A stretch of 64,000 nucleotides of DNA, taken from positions 1 through 64,000 of the forward strand of contig NZ_JAMXAY010000001.1 in assembly GCF_025460835.1 (NCBI RefSeq). The letters are read 5' to 3'. Numbering within the stretch: position 1 is the first letter of the stretch; each line of letters starts with the position of its first letter. The translations under genes were made by a program, and so were the position numbers. This document shows positions 25,808 through 34,459 of the stretch, piece after piece. The DNA is from Parapedobacter soli. GTDB lineage: Bacteria; Bacteroidota; Bacteroidia; Sphingobacteriales; Sphingobacteriaceae. The notes beneath the pieces are model-generated. The model saw nothing but the letters and a program-made list of their open reading frames with translations, ran no database searches and was not told the DNA's origin.

Positions 25808-28075
25808 TCAATACACCACCACCTCGTCGGTAAGCAATAGCGCATTGTGCACATTTGTGGCAACAACACGCACGTACCGTGCCGTCTGCTGGACATCGAA
25901 ATCGATCGAAAAGGTTTTGACCTCACGGAATCCACTGTCCGTAGCTGCTCCGTTGGTCACCGTACCGGCTTCTCTGAAATTTTTGCCGTTGTCGGAAAAA
26001 AGTACCGTCACCTCGCCGGGCAAATAGGCGTTGGCCGCCGGATCGCGCAAGAAGTCAATCGCCACCGAGTTGATTGCCTCCCGGCGCTGGAAATCGATGG
26101 TTATATCAACGTTGTTGACAAAACCCTGCCACTGCCCACCGCCGGTATGCTCGCCTCCCTTTTGGCCATTGAGCAGGGTACTGTCTTTTTGCGCGGGATA
26201 CGATGCATCCCACGCGGTTTGGTACACAATGTTTTTCCCGATTGCCTTATGGATGTCGGCTTTGGCCGTAGCAATGCCCCCCACACGTGCTGAATCTACA
26301 AAATAAGCTGCTTTGATGGTAGCCGGCACGGCCAATTCAATAGGCTTGGTGTACAGCGTAGAGCCCGCCACCGGGTCGCTCCCATCTGTGGTATAGTGGA
26401 TGCCCAACTCGTTTTGCTCCGTCGTCAACGAAACGGTATTGGTCAATGTGTCGGGATTGAAGTCCACATGGATATCAACGGCGTACGACGGCCGGTAATA
26501 ATTGACGTCCAACTGCTGCAATAGCCGGTAATGTGTTTGCAGCCGCTTATTGAAATCATCCCAATCGCGCCCCACGGGGTCGGACCACACCACCTCAGCG
26601 AGCGCGATAGCCCGCGGGAAGGCCATGTACTCCACCTGATCGGTAGTGGGCATGTATTCGGTCCAGATATTCCCTTGCGCACCTAGGATATGCTTCGCCT
26701 TGTCGGCAGCGAGCCCCGCAGGTATGGGATTGTAGCCATAAACTGCCTGCAACGGTATGTAACCCCCGATGGCTTCGGGCTCCGTACGCGGATTGCCTTG
26801 GTAATGATCGAAATAGAGGTGCGAATTGGGCGTCATTATCACATCATGCCCCGCATTGGCCGCTGCTAAGCCACTTTCTACATTCCGCCAACTCATCACA
26901 GTAGCATCTTTCGGCGCCCCGCCATCCAGGATCTCATCCCAGCCGATCAGCCTCCGCCCATTCGCCTGCAAAAAACTATCGATACGTGCTACGGCATAGT
27001 TCTGTAAGCCAGCTATACTGTCCACGCCCAATTGCTCCATGCGGGTCCTGCATTTAGCACATGTGCCCCAAGATGTCGTATCAACCTCGTCGCCACCGAT
27101 ATGGATGTATTTCGACGGGAATACAGCCATCACCTCCGTCAATACGTCCTTGAGGAACGTAAACGTTTTTTCATTTCCGATACAGAAAGCACTATGCTGG
27201 TAAGGCCGCCCCGTGCATGAAAGCTCGGGATAAACAGCCAGCACTTCTTCGGAGTGGCCGGGCATTTCGATTTCGGGAATGATGGTGATGCCCTTCCGCG
27301 CGGCGTAGGCAACCAATTGGCGCGCTTCTGCCTGTGTATAATAACCGCCGCTCGCGTTGGGCTCACCCATGTCGAGGTAACGCCGCCCATTGTGCCACCA
27401 ATCTTTCCAAGCCGGATGGGTACGCCAAGCAGACCGCTGCGTCAATGCCGGATATTTATTGATTTGCAGCCGCCAACCCGCGCCATCCGTAAGGTGCCAA
27501 TGGAATGTATTGAACTTGTAAAGCGCCATCAGGTCGATGAACTTTTCTAAAAAAGACACCGGGTAAAAGTGCCGGGAAACATCAAGGTGCAGACCCCGAT
27601 AGCCAAACCGCGGCTTATCTTCGATAACCATAGCGGGCAATCGCCTCCCATCGGGTTGTGTATAGGCCAGCTGGAGCACCGTCAATATACCGTTGAGCAT
27701 GGCGGGGGCTTGATGGGCCGTGATAACGATGCCCGATGTATCGACCACCAACCGATAGGCATCGTTGGTGAGCCGGTCTTCCGCCCGCGCCTGCACAAGC
27801 CTCACACCTGTTGCGGGTATACGCTTGTGTGACTTGATGCGCTCCACAGCCGTAAATTGGGCGAAGGGATGGTCATACAGCAGCGCAGCTACTTCCATAA
27901 AGGGCTCAAACGCGGCAAATGGCGTTGCGGAGGGGAATATATACCCCCCTTCATGCATCTCGACATGATTAGGTTTCGGGATAAGGGATACTTGATTTTG
28001 GGCGTAGGCAGGCGCCGCCAATAGCAGCGGTAAAACAAGCAATCCCAGTGAATATGGGGATACTTTTCGAGCCAT
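25808..28075 (-). CDS. Secreted GH20 beta-N-acetylhexosaminidase
   Basis: A 755-aa exo-hydrolase releasing terminal GlcNAc or GalNAc. A signal peptide ends at AYAQ. A GH20b N-terminal domain is followed by the (beta/alpha)8 catalytic domain with FRGLHLDVSRHFYPV-like text, HWHLTDGAGWRLQI, and the catalytic pair D329-E330 in HIGGDEVDTTSW. After the barrel come a chitobiase C-terminal-type module (GIHYTTDGSDPVAGSTLYT) and a discoidin/F5-F8-type C-terminal module ending in RYVRVVATNVHNALLL. It is convergent with the SDR gene (5 bp apart) and divergent from the regulator gene, and its function is not obviously part of the glucan locus. Confidence 0.95.
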   Translation of the reverse strand: MARKVSPYSLGLLVLPLLLAAPAYAQNQVSLIPKPNHVEMHEGGYIFPSATPFAAFEPFMEVAALLYDHPFAQFTAVERIKSHKRIPATGVRLVQARAEDRLTNDAYRLVVDTSGIVITAHQAPAMLNGILTVLQLAYTQPDGRRLPAMVIEDKPRFGYRGLHLDVSRHFYPVSFLEKFIDLMALYKFNTFHWHLTDGAGWRLQINKYPALTQRSAWRTHPAWKDWWHNGRRYLDMGEPNASGGYYTQAEARQLVAYAARKGITIIPEIEMPGHSEEVLAVYPELSCTGRPYQHSAFCIGNEKTFTFLKDVLTEVMAVFPSKYIHIGGDEVDTTSWGTCAKCRTRMEQLGVDSIAGLQNYAVARIDSFLQANGRRLIGWDEILDGGAPKDATVMSWRNVESGLAAANAGHDVIMTPNSHLYFDHYQGNPRTEPEAIGGYIPLQAVYGYNPIPAGLAADKAKHILGAQGNIWTEYMPTTDQVEYMAFPRAIALAEVVWSDPVGRDWDDFNKRLQTHYRLLQQLDVNYYRPSYAVDIHVDFNPDTLTNTVSLTTEQNELGIHYTTDGSDPVAGSTLYTKPIELAVPATIKAAYFVDSARVGGIATAKADIHKAIGKNIVYQTAWDASYPAQKDSTLLNGQKGGEHTGGGQWQGFVNNVDITIDFQRREAINSVAIDFLRDPAANAYLPGEVTVLFSDNGKNFREAGTVTNGAATDSGFREVKTFSIDFDVQQTARYVRVVATNVHNALLLTDEVVVY

Positions 28076-28106
28076 GCGAATCTGTTTGTTATATATGTAT
28101 CTGACA

Positions 28107-28152
28107 CAAACTTAGTCAAAACACCCAAATTATCCAATTATCGTTACCTTTG
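28107..28152. promoter_or_regulatory. Overlapping divergent promoters between GH20 and the regulator gene
   Basis: Minus strand: TAAGTTTG (28114-28107), with TTG 20 bp upstream (28137-28135), would drive the GH20 gene. Plus strand: TACCTTTG (28145-28152), 18 bp before the regulator ATG at 28171, has no clear -33 box. The two promoters share the same 45 bp, so transcription in one direction should hinder the other. Confidence 0.6.
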
Positions 28153-28170
28153 CGTTTCGCGCAATTGTCC

Positions 28171-31062
28171 ATGAAAAGAACCTTGCTCATTTGCTGTATT
28201 GTCGCCGCCTTTCTACATGGGTTCGCCCAACATCGGGTGGCTATTCCACAAATCATCAACTATAACAACAATGAGTACCGGGGCGGATTGCAGAATTGGG
28301 ATATCGCTCAGGATTCACAGGGCATCATGTATTTCGGCAATAACGAAGGGCTCCTCACCTTCAATGGCCGGTATTGGCATATTTTCCCACTGCCCAACTC
28401 AACCGTCGTCCGTTCAGTGGCTATCGACAAAAACAACCGCGTATTTGTAGGCGGGCAAGACGAGTTGGGTTACTTTGAAGCCGATTCGATGGGAAGGCTA
28501 CAATACCACTCCATGGTAGGCCTCATCCCCGAAACAGAACATAAATTCGCAGACGTGTGGAACATCGCCATAAGGGGCGATGAAGTATTCTTTAGAACCA
28601 ACAACAAGATTTTCCATTACAAAGACGGCCGCATGACGGTAGATAAGGCCGCTACCGAATGGCAGTTTCTCGGCATGGCCGAGGGGGCGCTATATGCACA
28701 TCTCATGCACCAGGGTATTATGCGGTATGACCAAGGTTTTTGGAAGCCGCTGACCAACCACCCCGACCTCGACGCAACTGTAATAACGGGTATCATGCCT
28801 TATAGCCAAGACACCTTATTGGTTACCACGCTGAAAAACGGCCTTTATTACCTCACCCATAATACGCTTATCCGCAAAGAAACACCGCTGGACGATTCGT
28901 TTATAGCAGACCGCATTTATTGCGGGTTACCGCTCAATGCAGATTGGTTTGTATTTGGCACCACATCGGCCGGCGTGCTTATTATGGACCGTGCAAACAA
29001 GCTGATACAACAATATGTGTATGGTGAGGGGCTTCAGAAAAACAACGTGCGTAAGGTGTTTGTAGACCGTAACCAAAACCTTTGGCTGGCCCTCGATGAT
29101 GGTATTGACTTCATCGCCGTGAATAGCGCCGTGAAATACATCCAACCCGACAAAACCAACCCTACGAGCAGCTACGCCATCCGGCTTTTTAACGAGCATT
29201 TGTATATTGGTACATCCAATGGCCTATACGCGTCGCCCATCGATGGCTCCCAATCAGACCTGAGCCTCTCCAATGCCGATTTTGCTGAAGTGGAAAATAC
29301 TGACGGGCAGGTATGGGGGCTCAATGAGATAAACAACCGGTTGCTGATGGCCCACGAAGACGGCGCGTTTGAGGTTGTGGGCGAAACGGCCCGCAACATT
29401 TACAGCATACCCGGTACCTGGTTGTTCCAACCGCTGTCCCGCGTTTTCCCCTCCGCACACGTCATCGCGGGGACTTACCTCGGCCTGCAACTGCTAACCT
29501 TCGGGGATAACCGCAATTTCCTGGATGCCGGACGGGTGGAAGGCCCCTATGAATCCCTGCGGTTTGCCCACTATGACGAAAGCAATAATAGTGTCTGGGC
29601 ATCACACCCCTACCGGGGCATCTTCAAGTTGCAGCTATCAGAAGACTATACTGCAGTAAGCCAGCAGAAAACCTATACCGAAACGGACGGGCTGCCATCC
29701 ACACTGTACAACTACCTCTTCCTGATCAAAAATAAAATTACCGTAGCCAGTAAAGACGGTATTTATGAATACGATGCCGAAACAGACACATTCATCCCAT
29801 CACCGGTATTTTACGAACGATTCCGCGGTATAGAACTCCAATACCTCAAAGAGGATAATGACGGGAATGTATGGTTTATGAGCCACAAAAAATTGGGGGT
29901 AGCCGATTTTAGCCAACCCAATGGCGACGAACCATTTACCATTACCTATTTCCCGGAACTCAACGGTAAAGTGCTGGGCGGCTATGAAACCATTTATGCA
30001 CTAAACGAGGAGAACATTTTCATCGGGGCCAATAAGGGTGCTATACACCTCAATTACAAACGGCACAAAGCAACGGTGAGCCGACCCGACATCCTACTTA
30101 GCCAGGTGACCGTGACAGCCGGCGACAAGCAGGAGCAGACACTGTATGGCGGGCACCATACAACTGATATCGCATCACCCGTGGTGGGTTATCAATCCAA
30201 TTCATTCCAATTTTCGTTTTCTACCACACTGTATGACCAACAAGACAACGTGGAGTTCACCTATATGCTGGAAGGGTTTGATAAGGGGTGGTCTACGTGG
30301 AGCAACCGCAGTGAAAAGGAGTACACCAACCTACCTCCCGGGCATTACACGTTTAAGGTGAAATCGAGGAATACCAAGGGAAATGAATCGGCTGTTAACG
30401 ATTATCACTTTGTGATAACACCACCTTGGTATGCCAACGCGATAAGTTATACCGTGTATGCCATGCTTATCTGCCTGTTGATTTTCCTCTTGTTTAAATG
30501 GCAGAAACGGAAGCTGCAGCAAAAGCACGAACGCGAACTGTACCTGAACCAACTGGAGCTTGACCAACGTGAAAAAGAGGTGGTAAGACTGAAAAATGAA
30601 AAGCTGGAAGCCGAAATAGATTTCAAAAACAAAGAACTGGCAAACATTACCATGCATTTGGTGCAGCGCGGCGAGGTGCTCGCCAAAATCAAAGAAACCA
30701 TTCTGTCTGTAGTCAAGAAACACGACTTCAACGACAGTACCATCAACTTCAGGCAACTCATCCGCCTGATCCGCAATGCGGAGCGCACCGATGAGGATTG
30801 GGAACAATTCAGCGTACATTTCAACCACGTTAACGAAGGCTTCTTTACTAACCTGAAAGAGCAATACCCCGACCTCACACCCAATGAACTCAAGCTGTGC
30901 GCTTTTCTACGGATGAATTTATCTTCCAAGGAAATTGCGCAGCTGATGAACATCACCATAAAGGCGGTCGAAGTGGGCCGCTACCGGTTGCGCAAGAAGC
31001 TTCGGCTCGACCCCGAGCAGAACCTTTACGAATTTTTGCTGCGTATGGCCACCAAAACCTAA
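28171..31062 (+). CDS. SusR-like one-component membrane regulator (beta-propeller, Y_Y_Y, LuxR-type HTH)
   Basis: A 963-aa sensor-regulator that probably activates the downstream glucan locus. A signal peptide (MKRTLLICCIVAAFLHGFAQ) leads into a periplasmic propeller of repeated two-component-propeller blades (IDKNNRVFVGGQDELGYF; VDRNQNLWLALDDGIDFI; DNDGNVWFMSHKKLG). A Y_Y_Y domain follows (VEFTYMLEGFDKGWSTWSNRSEKEYTNLPPGHYTFKV), then one membrane helix at about 757-777, a charged coiled coil and a C-terminal LuxR-type HTH (about 901-950, LTPNELKLCAFLRMNLSSKEIAQLMNI). No histidine kinase or receiver domain is present, so signalling passes straight from periplasm to DNA as in SusR. Confidence 0.93.
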   Translation: MKRTLLICCIVAAFLHGFAQHRVAIPQIINYNNNEYRGGLQNWDIAQDSQGIMYFGNNEGLLTFNGRYWHIFPLPNSTVVRSVAIDKNNRVFVGGQDELGYFEADSMGRLQYHSMVGLIPETEHKFADVWNIAIRGDEVFFRTNNKIFHYKDGRMTVDKAATEWQFLGMAEGALYAHLMHQGIMRYDQGFWKPLTNHPDLDATVITGIMPYSQDTLLVTTLKNGLYYLTHNTLIRKETPLDDSFIADRIYCGLPLNADWFVFGTTSAGVLIMDRANKLIQQYVYGEGLQKNNVRKVFVDRNQNLWLALDDGIDFIAVNSAVKYIQPDKTNPTSSYAIRLFNEHLYIGTSNGLYASPIDGSQSDLSLSNADFAEVENTDGQVWGLNEINNRLLMAHEDGAFEVVGETARNIYSIPGTWLFQPLSRVFPSAHVIAGTYLGLQLLTFGDNRNFLDAGRVEGPYESLRFAHYDESNNSVWASHPYRGIFKLQLSEDYTAVSQQKTYTETDGLPSTLYNYLFLIKNKITVASKDGIYEYDAETDTFIPSPVFYERFRGIELQYLKEDNDGNVWFMSHKKLGVADFSQPNGDEPFTITYFPELNGKVLGGYETIYALNEENIFIGANKGAIHLNYKRHKATVSRPDILLSQVTVTAGDKQEQTLYGGHHTTDIASPVVGYQSNSFQFSFSTTLYDQQDNVEFTYMLEGFDKGWSTWSNRSEKEYTNLPPGHYTFKVKSRNTKGNESAVNDYHFVITPPWYANAISYTVYAMLICLLIFLLFKWQKRKLQQKHERELYLNQLELDQREKEVVRLKNEKLEAEIDFKNKELANITMHLVQRGEVLAKIKETILSVVKKHDFNDSTINFRQLIRLIRNAERTDEDWEQFSVHFNHVNEGFFTNLKEQYPDLTPNELKLCAFLRMNLSSKEIAQLMNITIKAVEVGRYRLRKKLRLDPEQNLYEFLLRMATKT

Positions 31063-31126
31063 CCTTTACAGGTAGAAATATTCACTATTTTACAATAACT
31101 TAATATTCAACTAATTACAAACCAGC

Positions 31127-31196
31127 TGTAGGGGTATTGTAGCGCTAAAACTACCTGTTTCCGGCTTTTTTTCACCGGCTTGTAGGGGTATTGTAG
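31127..31196 (+). promoter_or_regulatory. Two direct repeats, candidate regulator-binding sites
   Basis: TGTAGGGGTATTGTAG occurs at 31127-31142 and again, identical, at 31181-31196, with starts 54 bp apart (about five helical turns). Each copy is itself TGTAG-N6-TGTAG, giving half-sites 11 bp apart. The second copy ends 34 bp before the putative -7 element of susC, the position expected of an activator site. The adjacent regulator with a LuxR-type HTH is the obvious candidate ligand. Confidence 0.7.
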
Positions 31197-31230
31197 AATA
31201 CCGTTATCTAGGTTTTCCTGTTCCAACAGC

Positions 31231-31238
31231 TAGTTTTG
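31231..31238 (+). promoter_or_regulatory. Putative -7 element of the glucan-locus promoter
   Basis: TAGTTTTG fits TAnnTTTG. No TTG or TTTG is present at the matching -33 position (about 31208-31211 reads CTAG), as expected for an activator-dependent promoter. The leader to the susC ATG is 72 nt. The rest of the 248-bp gap holds only the direct repeats. Confidence 0.5.
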
Positions 31239-31310
31239 TCTCATGCTTCTGCCGCAGGTAGGCAGGATGTATTGAACCAATTTTTTTAACCCTTAATAAT
31301 AGCAATTATT

Positions 31311-34300
31311 ATGAAAGAAGGAGTTTTACATGCATTGATGGTGCTGTGTATGTGCTTTTTACCGTTTGCGCTTGCCGCGCAAACACCCCTCCAAGTAACG
31401 GGTACGGTGACCGCAGCGGCAGACGGTAGGCCCCTGCCGGGCGTAACCGTAACAGTGCAGGGCGCAAGCACAGCAACGGGTACGGACGATTCCGGCCACT
31501 ACTCGATTACCGTGCCCGAAGCGGGCGCCACATTGGTATTCACCCAGCTGGGGATGGTCACACAACAACGGGTGGTGACCGCCGCCGGCATCGTCAGCGT
31601 GTCTATGGAAGAAGACCTGAGCACACTGGAAGAGGTGGTGGTCATTGGCTACGGCACACAGAAAAAAGCCGTGGTGACCGGGGCAATCACGAGCGTACGG
31701 GCAGATGACATCGAAAACCAGGTGGTGGGCCGCATCGAAACCGCACTGCAGGGACGTACATCGGGTGTTACCATCACCAGCAATTCGGGTGCTCCCGGGT
31801 CGGCTGCTACCATACGTGTTCGGGGGGTAACCACCCTGAACAACAACACTCCGCTTTATGTAGTAGACGGCGTAGTTGTTGACGCAGGCGGCATCGACTA
31901 CCTTAACATGTCCGATATCGAATCGATCGACGTGCTGAAAGATGCGGCCTCCGCCGCCATATACGGTACACGTGCCGCCTCGGGCGTTATTCTGGTGACC
32001 ACCAAAAAAGGCCGTTCAGGCGATATGGTAATCAATTACAACGGATACTACGGCACACAAGAACCCGCAAAAAAGCTGAATCTGCTCAATGCGACCGAAT
32101 ATGCGACCGTCCGCAACGAAGCATCGCTAAACGATGGCGGTGCCATCATCTACACAAACCCCGCCTCCTTGGGCGAAGGCACGGATTGGCAAAGTACCGT
32201 ATTCGAAAACAATGCCCCCATTCAAAACCACGAGCTGAGTATCAGCGGTGGGGGTGAGAAATCGACTTTCTATACCTCTTTCGGCTATTATGGCCAGGAC
32301 GGTGTAGTTACTCCCGAGATTTCAAACTACAACCGGTACAACGTACGTATCAATTCAGACCACAAGGTGAACAATTGGCTGCGGTTTGGCGAGAATCTGG
32401 GTTACTCGTTCATCAAAAGCCAGGGGTCTTTGAACCCCAATACCGAGTTTGGCGGGCCGCTGAGCTCAGCCATCAACCTCGACCCACTCACCCCGACGAT
32501 CATCACTGACGAAAGCCTGCTTAACCAACCGCCGTACAGCAACCAACCCGTGGTACGCGATGCGGCGGGCAATCCTTATGGGATATCGCCCAATGTGGCC
32601 CAGGAAATGACCAACCCATTAGCCTACGTAGACACACGGCTGGGAAATTACGGCTGGTCGCACAACATCGTCGGCAATGTCTATGCCGAGATAGAACCCA
32701 TCGAGGGGCTCCGCATACGGTCGACAGTAGGCTCTAAACTCGCCTGGTGGGGCGACGAGAGCTACAACGGCATTTACTACCTCAACGCGGCACAGAACCG
32801 ATCCACCACCAACTTCAACCGGAGCCGCAACCAGGGGTTCAACTGGAATATCGAAAATACCGTATCATATAGCCGGGAAATTGAGGGCCACAACTTTACG
32901 GTATTGCTGGGCCAAGGTGCTTACCTGGAAAACCTCACCAGCGGAATCAATATCAGCTTCAATAACATCGCAGCCAGCAATTTTGATGAGGCAACATTCA
33001 ACCTAAAAGTACCGACGAGCGACAGGCTAGCCGATGCGTACGACGGGATTACACACAACCTTTCGTCGCTGTTCGGCCGGGTCACCTATGATTACAAAGA
33101 GAAGTACCTGTTCACCGGTATCATCCGGCGCGATGGCTCATCCCGCTTCGGTGCCGACCGGAAGTATGGCGTATTCCCCTCGGCATCCGTGGGTTGGGTG
33201 CTGACCAACGAAGAATTCTGGACGCCCACAAACGCCCTGAATAACCTTAAAATCAGGGCATCTTACGGCGTAACCGGGAATGACAACATCGGCAACTTCC
33301 TTTATGTGCCTACCATCGGGATGGGTGGCGGCCGGAATTATATTTTCGGGGTAGACAACATGTATATCGGCGCAAGCCCTAATGCCCCCGCAAACCCTAG
33401 CCTGGGATGGGAAGAAACCAGCCAATTGGATATTGGCTTGGATGCCTCGCTCTTCAGCAACTGGAGCGCGACATTCGACTGGTTCGACAAAAAGACCACC
33501 GGTATCCTACGCCCGGTAGCTATACCGGGATACACCGGCCTGGGAACGCCGACGGCAAACCTTGCCGATCTGAAATCGACCGGTGTTGAGTTTGAACTGG
33601 GCTACCGGAAAAACATCGGCGACCTCAACCTAGGGATAAACGGTAACATCTCGCATACCACCAATACGGTAACCTTTCTTGGCGAAGACATCGCCTTTAT
33701 CGAAGACGGGGCGGGCGGCGTGCAGAATTTCGTACACGGCTTGCAACGTACTACCGTAGGCCATTCCTACAACTCATTTTACGGATACCGGATCGCGGGC
33801 GTATTCCAAAACCAAGCGGAAATCGATGCTTATGTGGGCCCAGAAGGAACCCGCATACAGCCCGGTGCGGTGCCGGGCGACTTTAAATGGGCCGATCTCG
33901 ACGGCGATGGCAGCATCACTTCAGAAGACCGGACATTTTTGGGCACCCCCATCCCAACCCTGACGTATGGCTTGACCATCAATGCAGCCTACAAAAATTT
34001 CGACCTGCTGGTATTTGGCCAGGGCGCAGCAGGCAATAAGATTTTCCAGGGCCTGCGTCGTCTGGACATTACCAACGCAAACTGGCACAATAAAATCCTA
34101 GGCCGATGGGTAGGCGAGGGAAGTACCAACGACCGCCCACGGGTTACACTGGCCGACCCGAACCAGAACTATTCGAAACCATCCGATTTCCACTTGGAAG
34201 ACGGCTCATACCTGCGTATCAAAACGGTCCAACTGGGATATACCCTCCCCACGGCATTGACCGGGAAAATCGGCCTTCGCAAAGTCCGCGCCTATGTAAG

Positions 34301-34439
34301 CAGCAACAACCTGTTTACACTGACCAGCTACACCGGCTACGACCCGGAAGTCGGCGGCGGCTCTGACGTATGGGGGATCGACACCGGGGTATATCCCCAA
34401 GCGCGCTCATTCCTCTTTGGTTTAAATCTTTCGTTGTAA
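31311..34439 (+). CDS. SusC/RagA TonB-dependent glycan transporter
   Basis: An outer-membrane importer of 1042 aa. A signal peptide ends at LAAQ. A carboxypeptidase-D-like domain (VTGTVTAAADGRPLPGVTVTV) precedes the TonB-box region LEEVVVIGYGTQKKAVVTGAI, the plug (IRVRGVTTLNNNTPLYVVDG; IESIDVLKDAASAAIYGTRAASGVILVTTK) and a barrel ending in an aromatic residue followed by a short tail (FLFGLNLSL). No STN domain is present, unlike the other SusC in this window. Control should therefore run through the SusR-like regulator and not an anti-sigma. The susD gene follows after 20 bp. Confidence 0.96.
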   Translation: MKEGVLHALMVLCMCFLPFALAAQTPLQVTGTVTAAADGRPLPGVTVTVQGASTATGTDDSGHYSITVPEAGATLVFTQLGMVTQQRVVTAAGIVSVSMEEDLSTLEEVVVIGYGTQKKAVVTGAITSVRADDIENQVVGRIETALQGRTSGVTITSNSGAPGSAATIRVRGVTTLNNNTPLYVVDGVVVDAGGIDYLNMSDIESIDVLKDAASAAIYGTRAASGVILVTTKKGRSGDMVINYNGYYGTQEPAKKLNLLNATEYATVRNEASLNDGGAIIYTNPASLGEGTDWQSTVFENNAPIQNHELSISGGGEKSTFYTSFGYYGQDGVVTPEISNYNRYNVRINSDHKVNNWLRFGENLGYSFIKSQGSLNPNTEFGGPLSSAINLDPLTPTIITDESLLNQPPYSNQPVVRDAAGNPYGISPNVAQEMTNPLAYVDTRLGNYGWSHNIVGNVYAEIEPIEGLRIRSTVGSKLAWWGDESYNGIYYLNAAQNRSTTNFNRSRNQGFNWNIENTVSYSREIEGHNFTVLLGQGAYLENLTSGINISFNNIAASNFDEATFNLKVPTSDRLADAYDGITHNLSSLFGRVTYDYKEKYLFTGIIRRDGSSRFGADRKYGVFPSASVGWVLTNEEFWTPTNALNNLKIRASYGVTGNDNIGNFLYVPTIGMGGGRNYIFGVDNMYIGASPNAPANPSLGWEETSQLDIGLDASLFSNWSATFDWFDKKTTGILRPVAIPGYTGLGTPTANLADLKSTGVEFELGYRKNIGDLNLGINGNISHTTNTVTFLGEDIAFIEDGAGGVQNFVHGLQRTTVGHSYNSFYGYRIAGVFQNQAEIDAYVGPEGTRIQPGAVPGDFKWADLDGDGSITSEDRTFLGTPIPTLTYGLTINAAYKNFDLLVFGQGAAGNKIFQGLRRLDITNANWHNKILGRWVGEGSTNDRPRVTLADPNQNYSKPSDFHLEDGSYLRIKTVQLGYTLPTALTGKIGLRKVRAYVSSNNLFTLTSYTGYDPEVGGGSDVWGIDTGVYPQARSFLFGLNLSL

Positions 34440-34459
34440 CCCTCAAAATAAGTAAGATC

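Noticed and set aside
30331-30864. Open frames on the minus strand opposite the regulator coiled coil and HTH
   Set aside because: The plus-strand protein has intact Y_Y_Y, membrane and HTH segments across the same bases; the reverse frames are Phe/Leu-rich shadows.
31127-31196. Two identical 16-bp repeats considered as CRISPR repeats or insertion-site duplications
   Set aside because: Only two short copies with a non-mobile 38-bp spacer and no transposase; position before a susC promoter fits regulator sites better.
34370-34459. Longer start of the second susD inside susC
   Set aside because: The extra 30 residues precede a complete lipoprotein signal peptide and overlap the end of susC.
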